Positions 1 through 11,899 of a stretch of DNA of 64,000 bases are shown here, one piece after another (positions within the stretch are counted from its first letter, which is position 1; the number at the start of each line of letters is the position of its first letter). The position numbers and the translations under genes were made by a program. The DNA is from Geosiphon pyriformis (Eukaryota > Glomeromycota > Glomeromycetes > Archaeosporales > Geosiphonaceae), in NCBI GenBank assembly GCA_016748015.1, contig JAAOMT010000741.1, positions 724,120-788,119 of the forward strand, in the 5' to 3' direction. The notes beneath the pieces are model-generated. The model searched no databases. It saw only the letters and a list, made by a program, of their open reading frames with translations, and was not told the DNA's origin.

Positions 1-1250
1 TTTTTTTTTTTTTTTTTTTTTTTGAATCGCTGTCGCCAATTATGTTAAAGCAAAATTGAAATTTGCTCTCGGCTATAAATGATTTGGATTGAGTGCAAAA
101 TATTGAAACTTAATAATAGAATCTTTGATCAAAATTTATTCAAGCGATAGATATTTTTCAATAAAATCAAAAGAAAATCTGACGTTGACGTTGAAAACCT
201 TCTGTATAGTTGGTAAGGTAGTTGATTGATTATTTTACCAAAAAAAATTCGTAATTTTGACTAGCTATAAAAGAAAACCAATTCTAATTGCTCAAATTTA
301 CTACACAAATTATTATTTAATAAAAATTACTAGTAAAATGTTTTCAAGATACTGTTTTTAAAAGCCTCGTAGCGAAGCTTTTGAGATAACTCATTTCAAG
401 AATTTTAGATATTTTGCAATAAAACACTTATATTGTCCAAAGTTTCAAAACTTATGAGACTCTCTAGGTTCCTTTCTTATATTCTTCATTATTTCCTGGT
501 TCTTTAACCACAAGAAAAAATAGTTCGATTAAATATTTGGGTAACGTTTTTGAATAATGCCTCCCATGGGTCATTGAATACACCTGAAACCAAATTTTAA
601 TACCTCGTCAAAAAGGCAAATTTTTATTTCTTTCGCTCATTAAAACTTTAAATTGATGGAAGATGATGATATTAGTGATTTGAATCAGCTTACTAACAAT
701 TTATTTTGTGAAAGTTAAGAGAATTAACTATTATTATTATTATTATTATTATAATATTATAATATTATCGTGCCCAAGTGCAAAAAGAACATGAAGGAGA
801 CAGAAAATTTTCAATTTTTTTTTTTTTTACAACTAATTTTATCTTTGGGATTACCTTTTAAAGCATATTTAGAAATAATCTTGACTTCACAGGAACAATT
901 TGGAATAAATAAAAGAAACTATGATTCAGATTAGACCTCAATGAAATCTATAGAAGCAATAAACAGCGATTCGTACTTTGAAAATTTAGCACTTTAAAAA
1001 AATTAAATTTCAACCTTTGTTTAAAGCATTGGAAAATTTGAAAATTTTGTGAAAAGTAAAAAATTTATTACGAACCAGAAAAATTGTATATTATTTTCAG
1101 TATGTTGCATAACGCTTTTAAAAGGAAATTGGGAAGTAGTTAACTTTTATCGGAAAAAAAAAAAGTTTGGGAATATTTAAATGTTACTGAAGACAAAGAC
1201 ATAGTAATAAAAATTGAAAAACACTCTTATTTTAAATAATGCAATTACAA
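1..1250. other. AT-rich intergenic stretch, no gene seen
   Basis: The window opens with a run of T (1-23). A short TTA/ATT microsatellite lies near 731-767. I found no convincing reading frame or repeat boundary. Confidence 0.5.
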
Positions 1251-1254
1251 TGCA

Positions 1255-1855
1255 AAAATATCTTTTTCAGTAAATCCATTGCAGTAGACAATATTCAACG
1301 ACGTTTATGCGAAATATATGGCTCAATTTTCTAAACTTTATTTACTGACAAACATAAAAAAATATGCTTGCAATGGGTTAAAAATCATAAATATTTGACT
1401 AGAATTGAGTTGTATTTTCAGACGAAAGCACATTTCGTTTATCCTCCCTCCCAACCAATATTAAAACTTTCACAATTTTTTTGACAAAGAAAATTATTCC
1501 GGTCTGTGAAACACCTATTAAAGGTCAAAGTATGAGACTGTTTTATAGCTTTGGGTTTTAGTACAAATGGGGTCTTTTTCCATCTGTTGATATGCTTTTT
1601 GGGAATCATTCTATAAAATGGATCTTGCAAAAAGATAATGATCCAAACCATCAAAAAAAAGTTGCTTATTGGAAGAAGGAAAATAATGTCATTTTATTCC
1701 ATGTCTATCAATTTAACCTGACCAAAATCCAATTAAAGACGTTTGGAGGTTTGATGAAAATAGCACATAAAAAAAATAAAACTCTTGCAGAATTAAAAGT
1801 GCACTTAGTAAAAGAGTGGAATCGTTTACTTGATAAAAATCCAATATCAAAGTAA
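1255..1855 (+). pseudogene. Tc1/mariner transposase relic
   Basis: A colinear but stop-broken and frame-broken trace of a Tc1-type DDE transposase. Reading rightwards I see a helix-turn-helix tail resembling TIQRRL near 1295, LQWVKNHKYLT near 1370, VFSDEST (first catalytic Asp) near 1420, then an open stretch from 1592 with WILQKDNDPNH (second Asp). It ends in a degraded version of the family NPIENVWG motif (TKIQLKTFGGLMK) followed by LAELKVHLVKEWNRL. The catalytic Glu is lost, so the copy is dead. No terminal inverted repeats were found. The class assignment rests on the order of motifs, which is hard to get by chance. Confidence 0.8.
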
Positions 1856-2329
1856 GAATTCTTTGAAATATTGGAATAATTGTTTCTAAACAAAGTGCCA
1901 ACAAACTTGATTTCAAAATTGTGTGCTTGCAATTATCTTTAAATTTAAATCTTAAAGTTGCAATGAAAGCAATTGTTGAAGCTAGATTTTTATAAAATAT
2001 TACTATTATATAATTTTCTTTTCTAATACCTTTTAAAAGAAAGAAAATTTTTTTTACCAAATATTAGAAAAAAAATAACCAACTTGGCTTTTTTCTTAAG
2101 AGGGAGTGGTTTATTAAATTTCTCTCCACAATCTGAGATGGAGTTTCTTTCTTTGCACATATTTTTAGTATTTGTATTTGGGCTTTAAATTGGGTTGCTA
2201 TTTGCATTGTGACTTTATGTAGAATATTTTACAATTACTAATATTGTGCTCCTTTTTCCTAAGTTAATTTGAAAGAGATTTTCCAGTTTATTTAAAACTT
2301 TAAAAAAAAATGAAAAGTTCATTTTATTC

Positions 2330-2860
2330 AAATTCTGGTAACTTTGATTTTTTGGATTCGAAAGTATTCAACGAGAATGTCCTTAAAAATTTACAACGGA
2401 GAATGGTCTGACTGTAATTAGCAAAACTTGTTCCATTACCAACCTCTTTGCAGGAAAGGCCGATGGTAAAATGTTATTTTTGGTTACTTATGATGTCACA
2501 AAACCTCTCATTCATTCCTACCATCACCATCTTAACCTCGTAAAATCAAAAGGTGAAGTCGTCAAGTACTTTTGAGGTAACACAATCGAAATCCCCAGAC
2601 AAACTAGTATTTCCTTCCCTCCTATCAATATTACATCGTCCTATTTTGTAAGCTTAATTCTCGCAAACGTCGCCAGATCGGCAAAAATTATTTCGTTACG
2701 GCAGTCGAAATTACAGTGCTCAAAGAAATGCGAGAAATTGGAATTTGTAAACCCAAGAAAGGGGGATTTTATTATGATGGGTTCATCTCGAACAAGCTGT
2801 TAAGATTCATAGAAATTGTTAAAAACGAAAGCTTCATTAAAGAAAAATCTTTGTAATTGG
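2330..2860 (+). pseudogene. Unrecognised degraded coding relic
   Basis: Less AT-rich than its surroundings. The trace is coding-like in two frames, broken by stops and shifts. One frame from about 2400 reads through SKTCSITNLFAGKADGKM, LFLVTYDVTKPLIHSYHHH and VKYF before a TGA near 2574, then resumes. A second frame from about 2670 has NYFVTAVEITVLKEMREIG and FYYDGFISNKLLRFIEIV. I do not recognise the family. It could be an old gene copy or part of an uncharacterised mobile element. It may continue in degraded form to about 3800. Confidence 0.35.
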
Positions 2861-3844
2861 AATTTTCGCTAATGAAAAAGGATTTCCCAATGACGTGTGT
2901 TGACAACTAATGAACCCATAGAATATTATTTTTTGTAACCTACTATAGCTGATATTTATTAAAAATCCCATCTATCCTAAATCATTTTAACTCGATTTCC
3001 AATTATAACTATAATACTTAGAAAGAAGGGATCTTTTTTTTTACAATCAAAAGGTCATTGAAAATATTTATATTTATTTTGTATCGTTTGTCAAATATTT
3101 AATAATATTTCCAAAAATGAAAACAATCCACTACCACCAAAAAGAATATAGCGTCCATTTTTCAAAAGAATAAAAATTAGAACTTTCGAACTATCCAAAT
3201 TCACCCTTTTCAAATAGGAATTTTGAGCAATATAAGTTGGCTCGATAAAGATATTTGGATAAAAGATGAATAATTCTCCTTTAATTTTATTTTGATTAAC
3301 TGTTTTCAGTGCGTCTTTGCAACCCGAATCTGGTTAAATTTTACTAGAATTAATTGTCTTTGTATCCTGTTAATCAAAAAATCGGCAAACTAACCAAAGA
3401 AAACCTGGCATCTTTCCTAAAATAGCATTTGAAAAGTTTGGAAGATTACCGATTCCGTCAAGTCAATCAAATTAATACTCCTTGTCGTGAATATGAGCAA
3501 GGAAAATCGTCTTTAGGATCGTATTGAGAATCCCGATATTTTTTCGCCGAATATAAACACTACTTTCGAGAGAATCTTGGTAGATTTAATAACTTACTGA
3601 TACTGGTTTTTAAAAAAAAATTCCAAGTATAAGACAATGATTGTCTATTTGGGAAAATATTTCACCCTAAAATGGGTGACTTTAATAACCATTTCGGGAA
3701 TTTTTTGATATTAAAAGTTTGTCGATGCCTCACAGAAGGTAAAAATTATCTTCAGCTGAGAATTCCAAGTCATCCAGGGCAATCTCGCTATTTTTCAGGG
3801 GGTAATTAAAATAAACTAACGACTTTAAGATTAAGAGAAAAAAC

Positions 3845-3897
3845 AATAAAATACAATACAATACAATACAATACAATAAAATAAAATAAAATACAAT
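3845..3897 (+). repeat. AATAC/AATAA pentanucleotide repeat
   Basis: Tandem five-base units (atacaatacaat, then aaataaaat) just downstream of the HMG gene's 3' end. Confidence 0.85.
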
Positions 3898-3958
3898 GAA
3901 AACATTTGTTGATTTTAATTATGAATAGTAATTTATACATGGGAAAACCTACTGGGAG

Positions 3959-5067
3959 TTATATTAACAAAGATTCAGGAAAAGCAAAAAAATTCTGACT
4001 ATCGTAATAACATTGATTTCTAAATTGTTTTTCTACTTCATCCAATAAGATATGAACTTGCTTTTCGAGTGAGAAGATTTTATGAACCAAATGGAAATGG
4101 GCTTGTTTTCCTTCATCAATTGTGACTTCATAGCCAAGGTCAGTGCCTCTATATAGATTTTCTATAAATGGCAAGGTCAATTTTAGCATACAATCTTTGA
4201 GAATAATTTTTGACTTTAATATATTTCAAAACTCTTTATTAGATTACCTGAAATTTTCTGACCAATAAATTTTGGGATAACAAGGTTTTCATTGCCAATG
4301 TTTTGGTTAAAAATTTGCTCATCATAAGAGTAACTTCCTTGTAAATTCTCGTCACCGTTTTGAGAAAAGCAAGGATTCATGTCTAATTCATCGTAAGATA
4401 AATTTGGCGTAAAAAATTGAGTGTCCGATTTTGTTTGTTGATTCTGCGAAAAGGTTTCAAAAGGATTGGTAACAGATATGTAGGAAGTGTTGCCGTAATT
4501 TGAATCGGAGCCGAGTTCTGTGTGTACTTTTGCAACCTGAGTTATAGGCATTATCGGGTCAGGTGAAATTTGCTCAGACGTCTTTGAAGAATTTTTGCGA
4601 TTCATTTGGATAAAATTTTGGTCTTTTTTCAAAGACGCTGTCTTATTAGACGAATTGGAATCGATTGATGAAGGTGTCGTAGAATGGATTGAGTTTGAAA
4701 TTTCATGATGATACTCGACAAATTTTCTCGGGAAAATTCCATCTCGTATCTTTGCAAATGCTAACTTTGCTTCGGCAACCATTTGATTATATTTAGCCCT
4801 TACGTGCTCAGGTTCCCGAACCCAGAGTTTTGTGGTCATTAGTGAAAGGTCACTCATTGTGGGATGATATTTTTTTGCGTTACATTCTTTTTGAACAGCC
4901 ATTCTGTAGGCTAAAAACGCGTTAGGAACTTTGGAAAGTTTGTTACTGCGAAGCTTTTGAAGAGCATTATTCATTAATTCATCAATCGTGAGATTAGGTG
5001 GAAATTTGGGTCGAACAATTGCCGATTTACGACCTACGTGATCAGATTTTTTAAAATTTGATGACAT
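3959..5067 (-). CDS. MATA_HMG-type HMG-box transcription factor
   Basis: A probable sequence-specific DNA-binding nuclear regulator of the HMG-box class related to fungal mating-type HMG proteins. Exon 1 is 5067-4248 and exon 2 is 4194-3959. A 53-base intron (4247-4195, GTAATC...AAAG) joins two frames exactly, giving 351 residues. Residues about 46-108 form the box: KVPNAFLAYRMAV matches the conserved P-N-A-F/Y-ILYR start, and LWVREPEHVRAKYNQ holds the conserved Trp and the third helix. The remaining 240 residues are Ser/Asn-rich and look disordered; exon 2 adds a hydrophilic tail. If unspliced, the protein would end eight residues after the splice site. Glomeromycotina carry many dispersed MATA_HMG copies, so a role in mating is not implied. 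Fusing the second exon is an inference from phase. Confidence 0.85.
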
Positions 5068-5360
5068 ATTTGAGAAGATGACTTTTGTTGAAATTCAAAG
5101 TTTTTTAAGGTATAAAGATTCAAAATAAATATCTCAAGTAAAGAAGTAAGGAAGGCCTAAAAAATGGTAGACTGAAATGAAAAGCGATTGAGATTATTGA
5201 GCACAAAACCTTCTGGGCGTGAGAAGGCAGCTTTTATAAATTTTGAAGTAGTGATAAACTTTTATAAAGTATAGAAACTTTGAATGATCATTGATTAAGT
5301 ATCATCTTTTATTTGTCTTTGTGTTTTTTGAGGAACACATAGAATTTCTAGAAGAAAGCT

Positions 5361-5435
5361 GCTTCTTCTTCTTCTTATTCTTATTATTATTATTATTATT
5401 ATTATTCTTCTTCTTCTTCTTCTTCTTCTTCTTCT
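5361..5435 (+). repeat. (CTT)n/(ATT)n microsatellite
   Basis: Compound trinucleotide tract, CTT then ATT then CTT, upstream of the HMG gene. Confidence 0.9.
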
Positions 5436-6423
5436 GATGAGGTTTAAAACCAAAGCAGAGCATTCATTTGAAACGATGTGTATTGTGAAGGGATAGCTGT
5501 CACACCAACTAATTTGTTATTAACCTTGAAATCTTTGATCAATTTACTAAAAATCAAGTTTGGAATTCTCTCCAAAAAAATGTGGCTATGTTAATCATGA
5601 CATAGTACACGATGATGATTGATAAAAAACTTTGCCGATTTCAAACTTTATCTTGATAGCTCGATGATGACAAAAATCAAATTAATACTGAAAACAATAA
5701 AGTAATTTTTTTATTTTTGAGATTCTTTCAATTTTTATTTCTCATACTAATTTTTTTATGGGGTAAAAAAAACTTAAAAATGTAAATTGAATAGAATTTT
5801 TTGTTTGATCGATCGAAGAAGGAAATGACTTTATTTTAAAGAATAGATCATTTACAGAGACAGAGTATCAAGAAAATCTTTTAATTATAAAGAGTTTTGC
5901 AAAGAAAAAATTTTGAATTCGTATGATATATTCATTACAATCTGGGACCTGAGATCGAATCAAATTAAGTGTATATCTAACTTTCCGTCTTTTACGGATT
6001 TTTTTTTTACCTTCAACATATCTACAATGTTGGTGAAGTTTAATATAAATGATTAACAAAATTTTGAACCACAAATAAAGAAATGTTAGTTTCGTTGTCG
6101 AAGTAATGAGCAATCATCATTTGTCAACATTCGGTGAAAAAAAAACTTTGATCTATCCATCGCCAAAATTAAGCAAGTCTATCTTGAGATGAGGAGGAGA
6201 GTGGAAAATTAAAAATGAAGTTTCATTATACTTTCGTCTAAATTGAAGATTAAATTGAAAAACTCGGGAAAAATGGACATTAATTGAAAGAGATTCAAAT
6301 TCTTTTGTCTTATTGTTTTTAAATATTTTTCTAGACTTTTAATTACAGAATTTCGAATGGTTTGAAATCAATCGAGCTGAATTTTTTCATTAATTTCTGA
6401 ATTATTTATTGCTATTGAAACTT

Positions 6424-6465
<42 letters not shown>
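6424..6465 (+). repeat. (CAT)n microsatellite
   Basis: Uninterrupted atc/cat repeat of about 14 units in noncoding DNA. Confidence 0.9.
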
Positions 6466-6466
<1 letters not shown>

Positions 6467-6515
6467 CTTACAATTGAACCGATGGCAGGAATGCAATTGC
6501 AAATGAAGATTAATA

Positions 6516-6547
6516 CAACCAACCAACCAACCAACCAACCAACCAAT
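6516..6547 (+). repeat. (AACC)n microsatellite
   Basis: About eight perfect tetranucleotide units, followed by one imperfect unit. Confidence 0.9.
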
Positions 6548-9500
6548 CAAAGAAATCTCCTTATCTTTCTTTTCGATTGGCAAAATTTGTTTCTTGCACT
6601 TATAAGATTAAATACTTTCTTTACCATTATTATTCGTCGGAAAATTAATCGATTTTAAGATCGATTAATAGTTTTGCCAATAGCCGGTATTCTAAGATCT
6701 TGAAAAATATTACATAAATTATTCTATTACATAAATTATTTATTACATAAAAATATCCTTACATAAAAAATTGTTGATAAAAAAACATTGCCGCATTTGA
6801 ATCGCGTGGTTGCATTCTACAAATTATAACAATTGAAAAACAAACAAACATGTAATACCAACCATTATTCGGGAGATAATGAGTCTTCAGCTCTCAATTT
6901 GACATAATAGGATTATCATTACAATGAGTCAATGTATATTGTTTAGAATTAATTTAAATTAAAATTAAAATTAAAAATTTCTTTGTAAAATCTATTTAGC
7001 CCACAGTTAAATGAAAAAACGTCATATTCAAAGATAGACATATTGATGATCATAATAAGAGATACTGCAAAATTTCGTCATTGTCTATATGAAATGTTAT
7101 TCAAAAATCTAAAGAACTAAAGTTTATTTGTTTCATACAGGAAATATCTACGATTGGTGTAATATTTTCATCTCAAAAGTAACAAATTTGGGAGAGATTA
7201 CTGTATAAGATAAGAATCAAAATAACTAAAGAGATTTATCATATCGGTGACTATGAATGGATACTCTTTGATTATTCCCTTAAAGAGTCTAAATTTTTAC
7301 ATGAAAAATATTCAAGGAGGTTTAAATTTAGTGGATCAAAATATTTACTTTCTTTAGGTCTTGGGTGTGGTTCACAAATTCTAACAATTTGATTGGAAAA
7401 TTGAATTTTAATAAATAATATTAACAAACTTTTTCATAATTCATGAAATTGCCGTATCAAACGTTTCAAATTATGTAAAATTTTCTTATTATGAAGATAC
7501 ATGTACCATGTACCATGTACAATGTACAATATAAGATACATATGCTAAAAAAATATTTTATTCTTTATAAAATTTTAAAATTAAATTGGATAAGTCAAAT
7601 ATTTAAAGAGTAAATATTTATCTCAAAAGTCTAACCTTTAATGAACGATTTTTTTTTTGACAAAGAAATATAATTACAATTATTTATTTAATCTGAAAAC
7701 AATTAATAGTAATATAACATAATTTGTAAGCCATAATCATTTATTTATTAAAAAATAAAAATAAAAATAAAAATATTTTTTTGTCTTTATTTTTATTCTC
7801 CTGAAAAAAATAATATCCCTTCTCGAAATTAAAAGTATGACTTAAATTAGGGTGTATCAACCTATGAAAATGGGTAAAATAAATGAAAATAAATTAAAAT
7901 GATTAAAATAAATGAAAATGGATAAAATAAATGAAAAATTTTAACTTGTGTTTATATTATTAATCACAATGCTTTGTCAAAATTTCTAAATATTAAACTT
8001 AGTTATCATCTAAATTTTTAAAGATCAAAAAAGGTATTAGGATTCTATTATTGTTATTAAATTTTTTATGCGAAATAGGTCTTATATGAAATAGGTCTAA
8101 TATATAAAACATTTTAATTTAGTTTAACTTCTAAATTTGGATCGTTGGTCGATATCGTTTGGTAAGAATGGTTTTTAATGAATTTTCCGATCTATTTATG
8201 AATACAATTGCCAAGATTGTATAATTATTCCGAATTTAATTATGCAATAAAATTGGTGATACATGTACACTGCTTGAATTATTTAGTAAATATATATAAT
8301 CTAAAATTGGTTGGAACATAATAACTCGCTTTTTGCTGCTGACACTGCCACTTCTTTTTCTCTCAGTTTTATATGGGACTGCTGCTTACAAATTATTTTT
8401 TGGCTTCATTTTTTTAAAAATAAATAAAAATATTATTATAAAAATATTTTTCAAAATTTATAAATTTTTTGCTAATTTTCAATATCTGAAACCTATAAAT
8501 AAATATATTTGAAAATTTTGAACTTGATAATTTTAAGCCTAAATTTTGAAAATGAAAAATAAACTTTCAAATTTAAGAAAATTTAGTGATTCAAAGATTT
8601 TTCGGTCATTAACAGACGAGGAATTTATTTACAACTCTACTTCATTTTTCATATATCTATATAAGGTCGTAGTAAATAATCGAAGCCATTATTTAAAGTG
8701 ATAGAAAGTAATCCTTGAAATAATTGATCACTGAAATTATCTTTGTACATTTATTTTTTGAAGACAGGAATAGAGATTGCTCTACCAAAAATGTGAATTT
8801 TAATTAATTCTAATACTTGAATCTGTCTTTATGAATTATAATTGATTTTTTCATACTTTTCGTTCTACATTACACGTTTTATATTGTCAGTGATATTGAC
8901 AGGAGCCGCACCTAAACAATCTCGTGAAAACATACCGAAACAGATCACAGCCCTACAAAGATTTTGTTTGCCCAGATAATCGAAAGGAAAGAGATTTTTC
9001 CGAACCTTATAGGCAATTAAAATTTTAAATTCAAAGAAAATTTTTTCCTTTTTATGTATATGTTATGGTCTTAAAAATAGCGACACAAAAATTTATTTTC
9101 ATCTATTAAAGTTTCTGACTTTCATTCTGATTTAATATATATCGGATTCTTGAGCTTAAGACAGATCTTTCCTAGTCTGTCACAACTATTTTAGTTTTTT
9201 TATTTGAGAGAAATTATTTCAACAAAGTTAAAGTTGTCTTTATCAACTGATAATTCGTTTATAAAAAATATTACATACATTGTTCAAATGTTCTGTAAGT
9301 CCAAAGTTTAATTGAATAATTTAGCTATTTAAAGTAAAGGTTGCCTTCAGGTTATTTATTATATTTATCTATAACCAATCCGGTTCGTCCTTTTCCATTG
9401 AGCTACTGGAGTACTCAAGATCTAGACCTCAAAAATTAGAATCAGTTATCTATTCCAGGCACAAAGATCCTGGTCAATCAAGGAAGTTGGTATCAAGATT

Positions 9501-9649
9501 ATGAGCGAAATCCCAAACTATAATTTCTTATCCAAAGAGCAGCTGACAATTTTTGTCCTATTGAATTGAGCCTTAAGAACTCTATATTTGTTAAATCAGG
9601 AAAATTGAACATTAAAATTTCTTTTGTTTGGATGCTTTATGATTTCGAA

Positions 9650-11890
9650 TGAGTGCGAAGAACGGAAAAACTTACCGATTGGTATGAAGATGCTTCAAAG
9701 TTTTCAATAGTTTCCCACTTTACAAATCCCAATTCGAATTGTTTCGTCATAACTACCGTTGACAATTCGATTTCCATCAAATTGAAGGGTTCTAACCATA
9801 TCAGTATGTCCTTCAAATATTTCGATAGATTTATCCTTCGATCCCGAGACAATAATTTTTCCATCGAACCTTATACAAGCGATACCCCGTTCATGACCTT
9901 CAAAGCTACGTATTAATTCACCAGTATCCAACGCCAGCAGTCTTATTGTTCGATCACTTGAAGCTGAAACTACATAGTTGTCTTGTAATTGGACGGGCAT
10001 TGACCGCAGCAATATGACCGGTTAATACGTGAATGCATTTGCCACTTTGGAGCAGCTCATGATACATCGGTCATCGAAGCGAAGATCCAACACCTTTTCC
10101 GTGTAGCCTCTAAATATGCTTAATATATCACCAGTTTCAAGATCTCAAATAATAATGGTGAAATCACTACTTCCGCTTATAATAAATTTATCGTCATATT
10201 GCAAACATAGAACAAATGCCGTATGACCTTTGTAAGTTCTTAGACATTGGTTTGATTCCAATTTCTAAATTTTAATGGTATTATCACAACTTCCACTAAT
10301 AATCTTATCCTCATCAAATTGAATGCAATAAATTCCTTTAGTATGGCCAGGGAGTTCATGAACACTATAATTCCCCGTACGCCAATTTTCTTCTAGACAA
10401 CTTCGTTGATAATATAAATATTCCCAATTAACTTTTGGCTCTCCAAATTCGTTTTTGATGTTCTGGAGCAACATGATTCACTGTAAATATATGGTTCAGT
10501 GGTGTTTGAAGAGCTATAACTATTAGTAGAATAGTTTGGCGCAGATTTGTTTATAAGATAATTATTTACAGGATAATTTGGTGTAGAGTTGTTTGGGAGG
10601 TCATAATTAGTTGTGTAGTGAATTGGCGTAGAGGCATTTGAAGAGAGATTAGTTGACGAATAAATTGTTTGAAGAGGGATAACTAGTTGTGGAACGAATT
10701 GGTGCAGAGATGTTTGGATGGGGATGACTAGTCGTCGAATGAATTAGTGGAAACGTGTTTGGCGAAGGATAACTATTATTTGAATGGCTTGGTGCAGAAG
10801 TGTTTGAATTGGGATAACTTGTCATGGGATCAATTGAAGCAGAATTATTAGGAGAGGGGTAACTAGTGGCGGAATAAATTGGTTCAGCAATGCTAGAACT
10901 ATTAATATTGTTGTTGTTATTTGTTGTTGTTTTTGTTGTTGTTGTTGTTGTTGTTGTTGTTATCATCATCGTTAGTATTCCAAAGAAAAATTTGATTCCG
11001 TCAATTTATCAGTTGTGCTTGTGGGAATTTCCGTCCATTCAATTCTTAAAAGCCTTTGGGATACTTCATCAATATTTAGACGCTTGGTTGGTTCGCCATC
11101 CCAACATTCTGAATAAAGTTTTACATATTCCAGCGGTGTACCGAGAATTGGTGTTTCTCGTTTACAATAAGCACTTTGAACTTTAAAATAATGGGAAATT
11201 AACAAGCCATTTAACCAATAAATCGTTACGAAAATAACATCATAATATAAGAGAAAAATCATACCGAATCTCGATCATCATTGAACGGCGGACGGCTACT
11301 GGTTAATTCCCAAAAAATGACACCAATACTATATACATCAGATTTTTGATCACGTTCATGGTTTTGTTTCAAAAAGCATTGTGGCTCGAAGTATGGTGGA
11401 TAACCACAAACCACAGAAAAAGCGTTAATTTAGTTCTTATTGATATCTTTGCATAAGCCAAGGTCAGCAATCTTAATAGTATTTATGTACGAGAATATTT
11501 AAGGAGTTCTGAGATATTTATAATTGTAATTTTAGAAAATGGTAAAACTTTCTTGATATTTAACCAAGAATAAATTTATTCACCAACTCTCGATGAATAA
11601 TATTTTCACTATGCAAACATGCAACTCCATTTGTGATATCTTGGGCAAACTTTAACCAGTCATTTTGCTAAATTTGGTTTTCGAATAATAACGTAGGGAA
11701 CTTCCATCAGCGTATTGGAGAACTAAGAGGTATTGATCATTGTCTAAAAAGTCCAAAATAAAAAATGGTTTAGCTTACAAACCATTATGAATGGTCATTT
11801 TTTAAAAGAACAAACGTACATTTGCTAAAACCATAAAATTGTAAAATGTTTTCGAAAATATTTGCCTTTCGCAAAAAGTTTATCTTGAAA
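9650..11890 (-). pseudogene. Broken TKL kinase plus F-box-type WD40 locus
   Basis: Read right to left, a protein kinase domain comes first. It has an N-lobe trace (ILQFYGFSK near 11840; YLLVLQYADGSS near 11720), a catalytic-loop trace (DITNGVACLHSENIIHREL near 11620), ADLGLCKDI (DFG position, 11460) and SDVYSIGVIFWEL (11310). An intron-like break at about 11263 leads to the C-lobe (LYSECWDGEPTKR, 10972-11190). A Pro/Ser/Asn linker with degenerate 13-residue repeats follows (10649-10969). Last come WD40 blades resembling beta-TrCP/Met30 types (KGIYCIQFDEDKIISGSCDN; YVVSASSDRTIRLL; IIVSGSKDKSIEIF). A TAA at 11430-11432, a TGA at the Trp of a WD40 blade (10145-10147) and several frame changes show it is dead. 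Whether kinase and WD40 parts were ever one protein is unproven; a stop at 10972 separates them. Confidence 0.75.
10640..10970 (-). repeat. 39-base minisatellite and (GTT)n tract in the linker
   Basis: On the minus strand the frame repeats YPSPNNSAS-like 13-residue units (SYPNSNTSAPSH, SYPSPNTFPLIH, SHPHPNISAPIR). They are preceded by poly-Thr/poly-Asn coded by a GTT/TTG tract at about 10912-10960 of the plus strand. Similar copies continue in broken form to about 10480. Confidence 0.75.
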
Positions 11891-11899
11891 ATCAAGGAA

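Larger units (their letters stand above)
5068..9640. other. Gene-poor intergenic region, 4.6 kb
   Basis: I see no supported gene. The region is strongly AT-rich. It holds a CTT/ATT tract (5361-5435), a CAT tract (6424-6465), an AACC tetranucleotide run (6516-6547), and short tandem repeats near 7505-7535 (gtaccat/gtacaat) and 7865-7930 (aaatgaaaat). An open frame at 5868-6113 minus has no family resemblance and is left out. Confidence 0.5.

Noticed and set aside
1708-2060. Minus-strand hydrophobic frames of 74 and 115 codons
   Set aside because: Antisense to or just beyond the Tc1 relic, with no domain; hydrophobic translation follows from AT-rich sequence.
6424-6547. Tandem CAT and AACC arrays considered as a CRISPR-like array
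   Set aside because: Simple microsatellites without spacers; a eukaryotic context makes CRISPR implausible.
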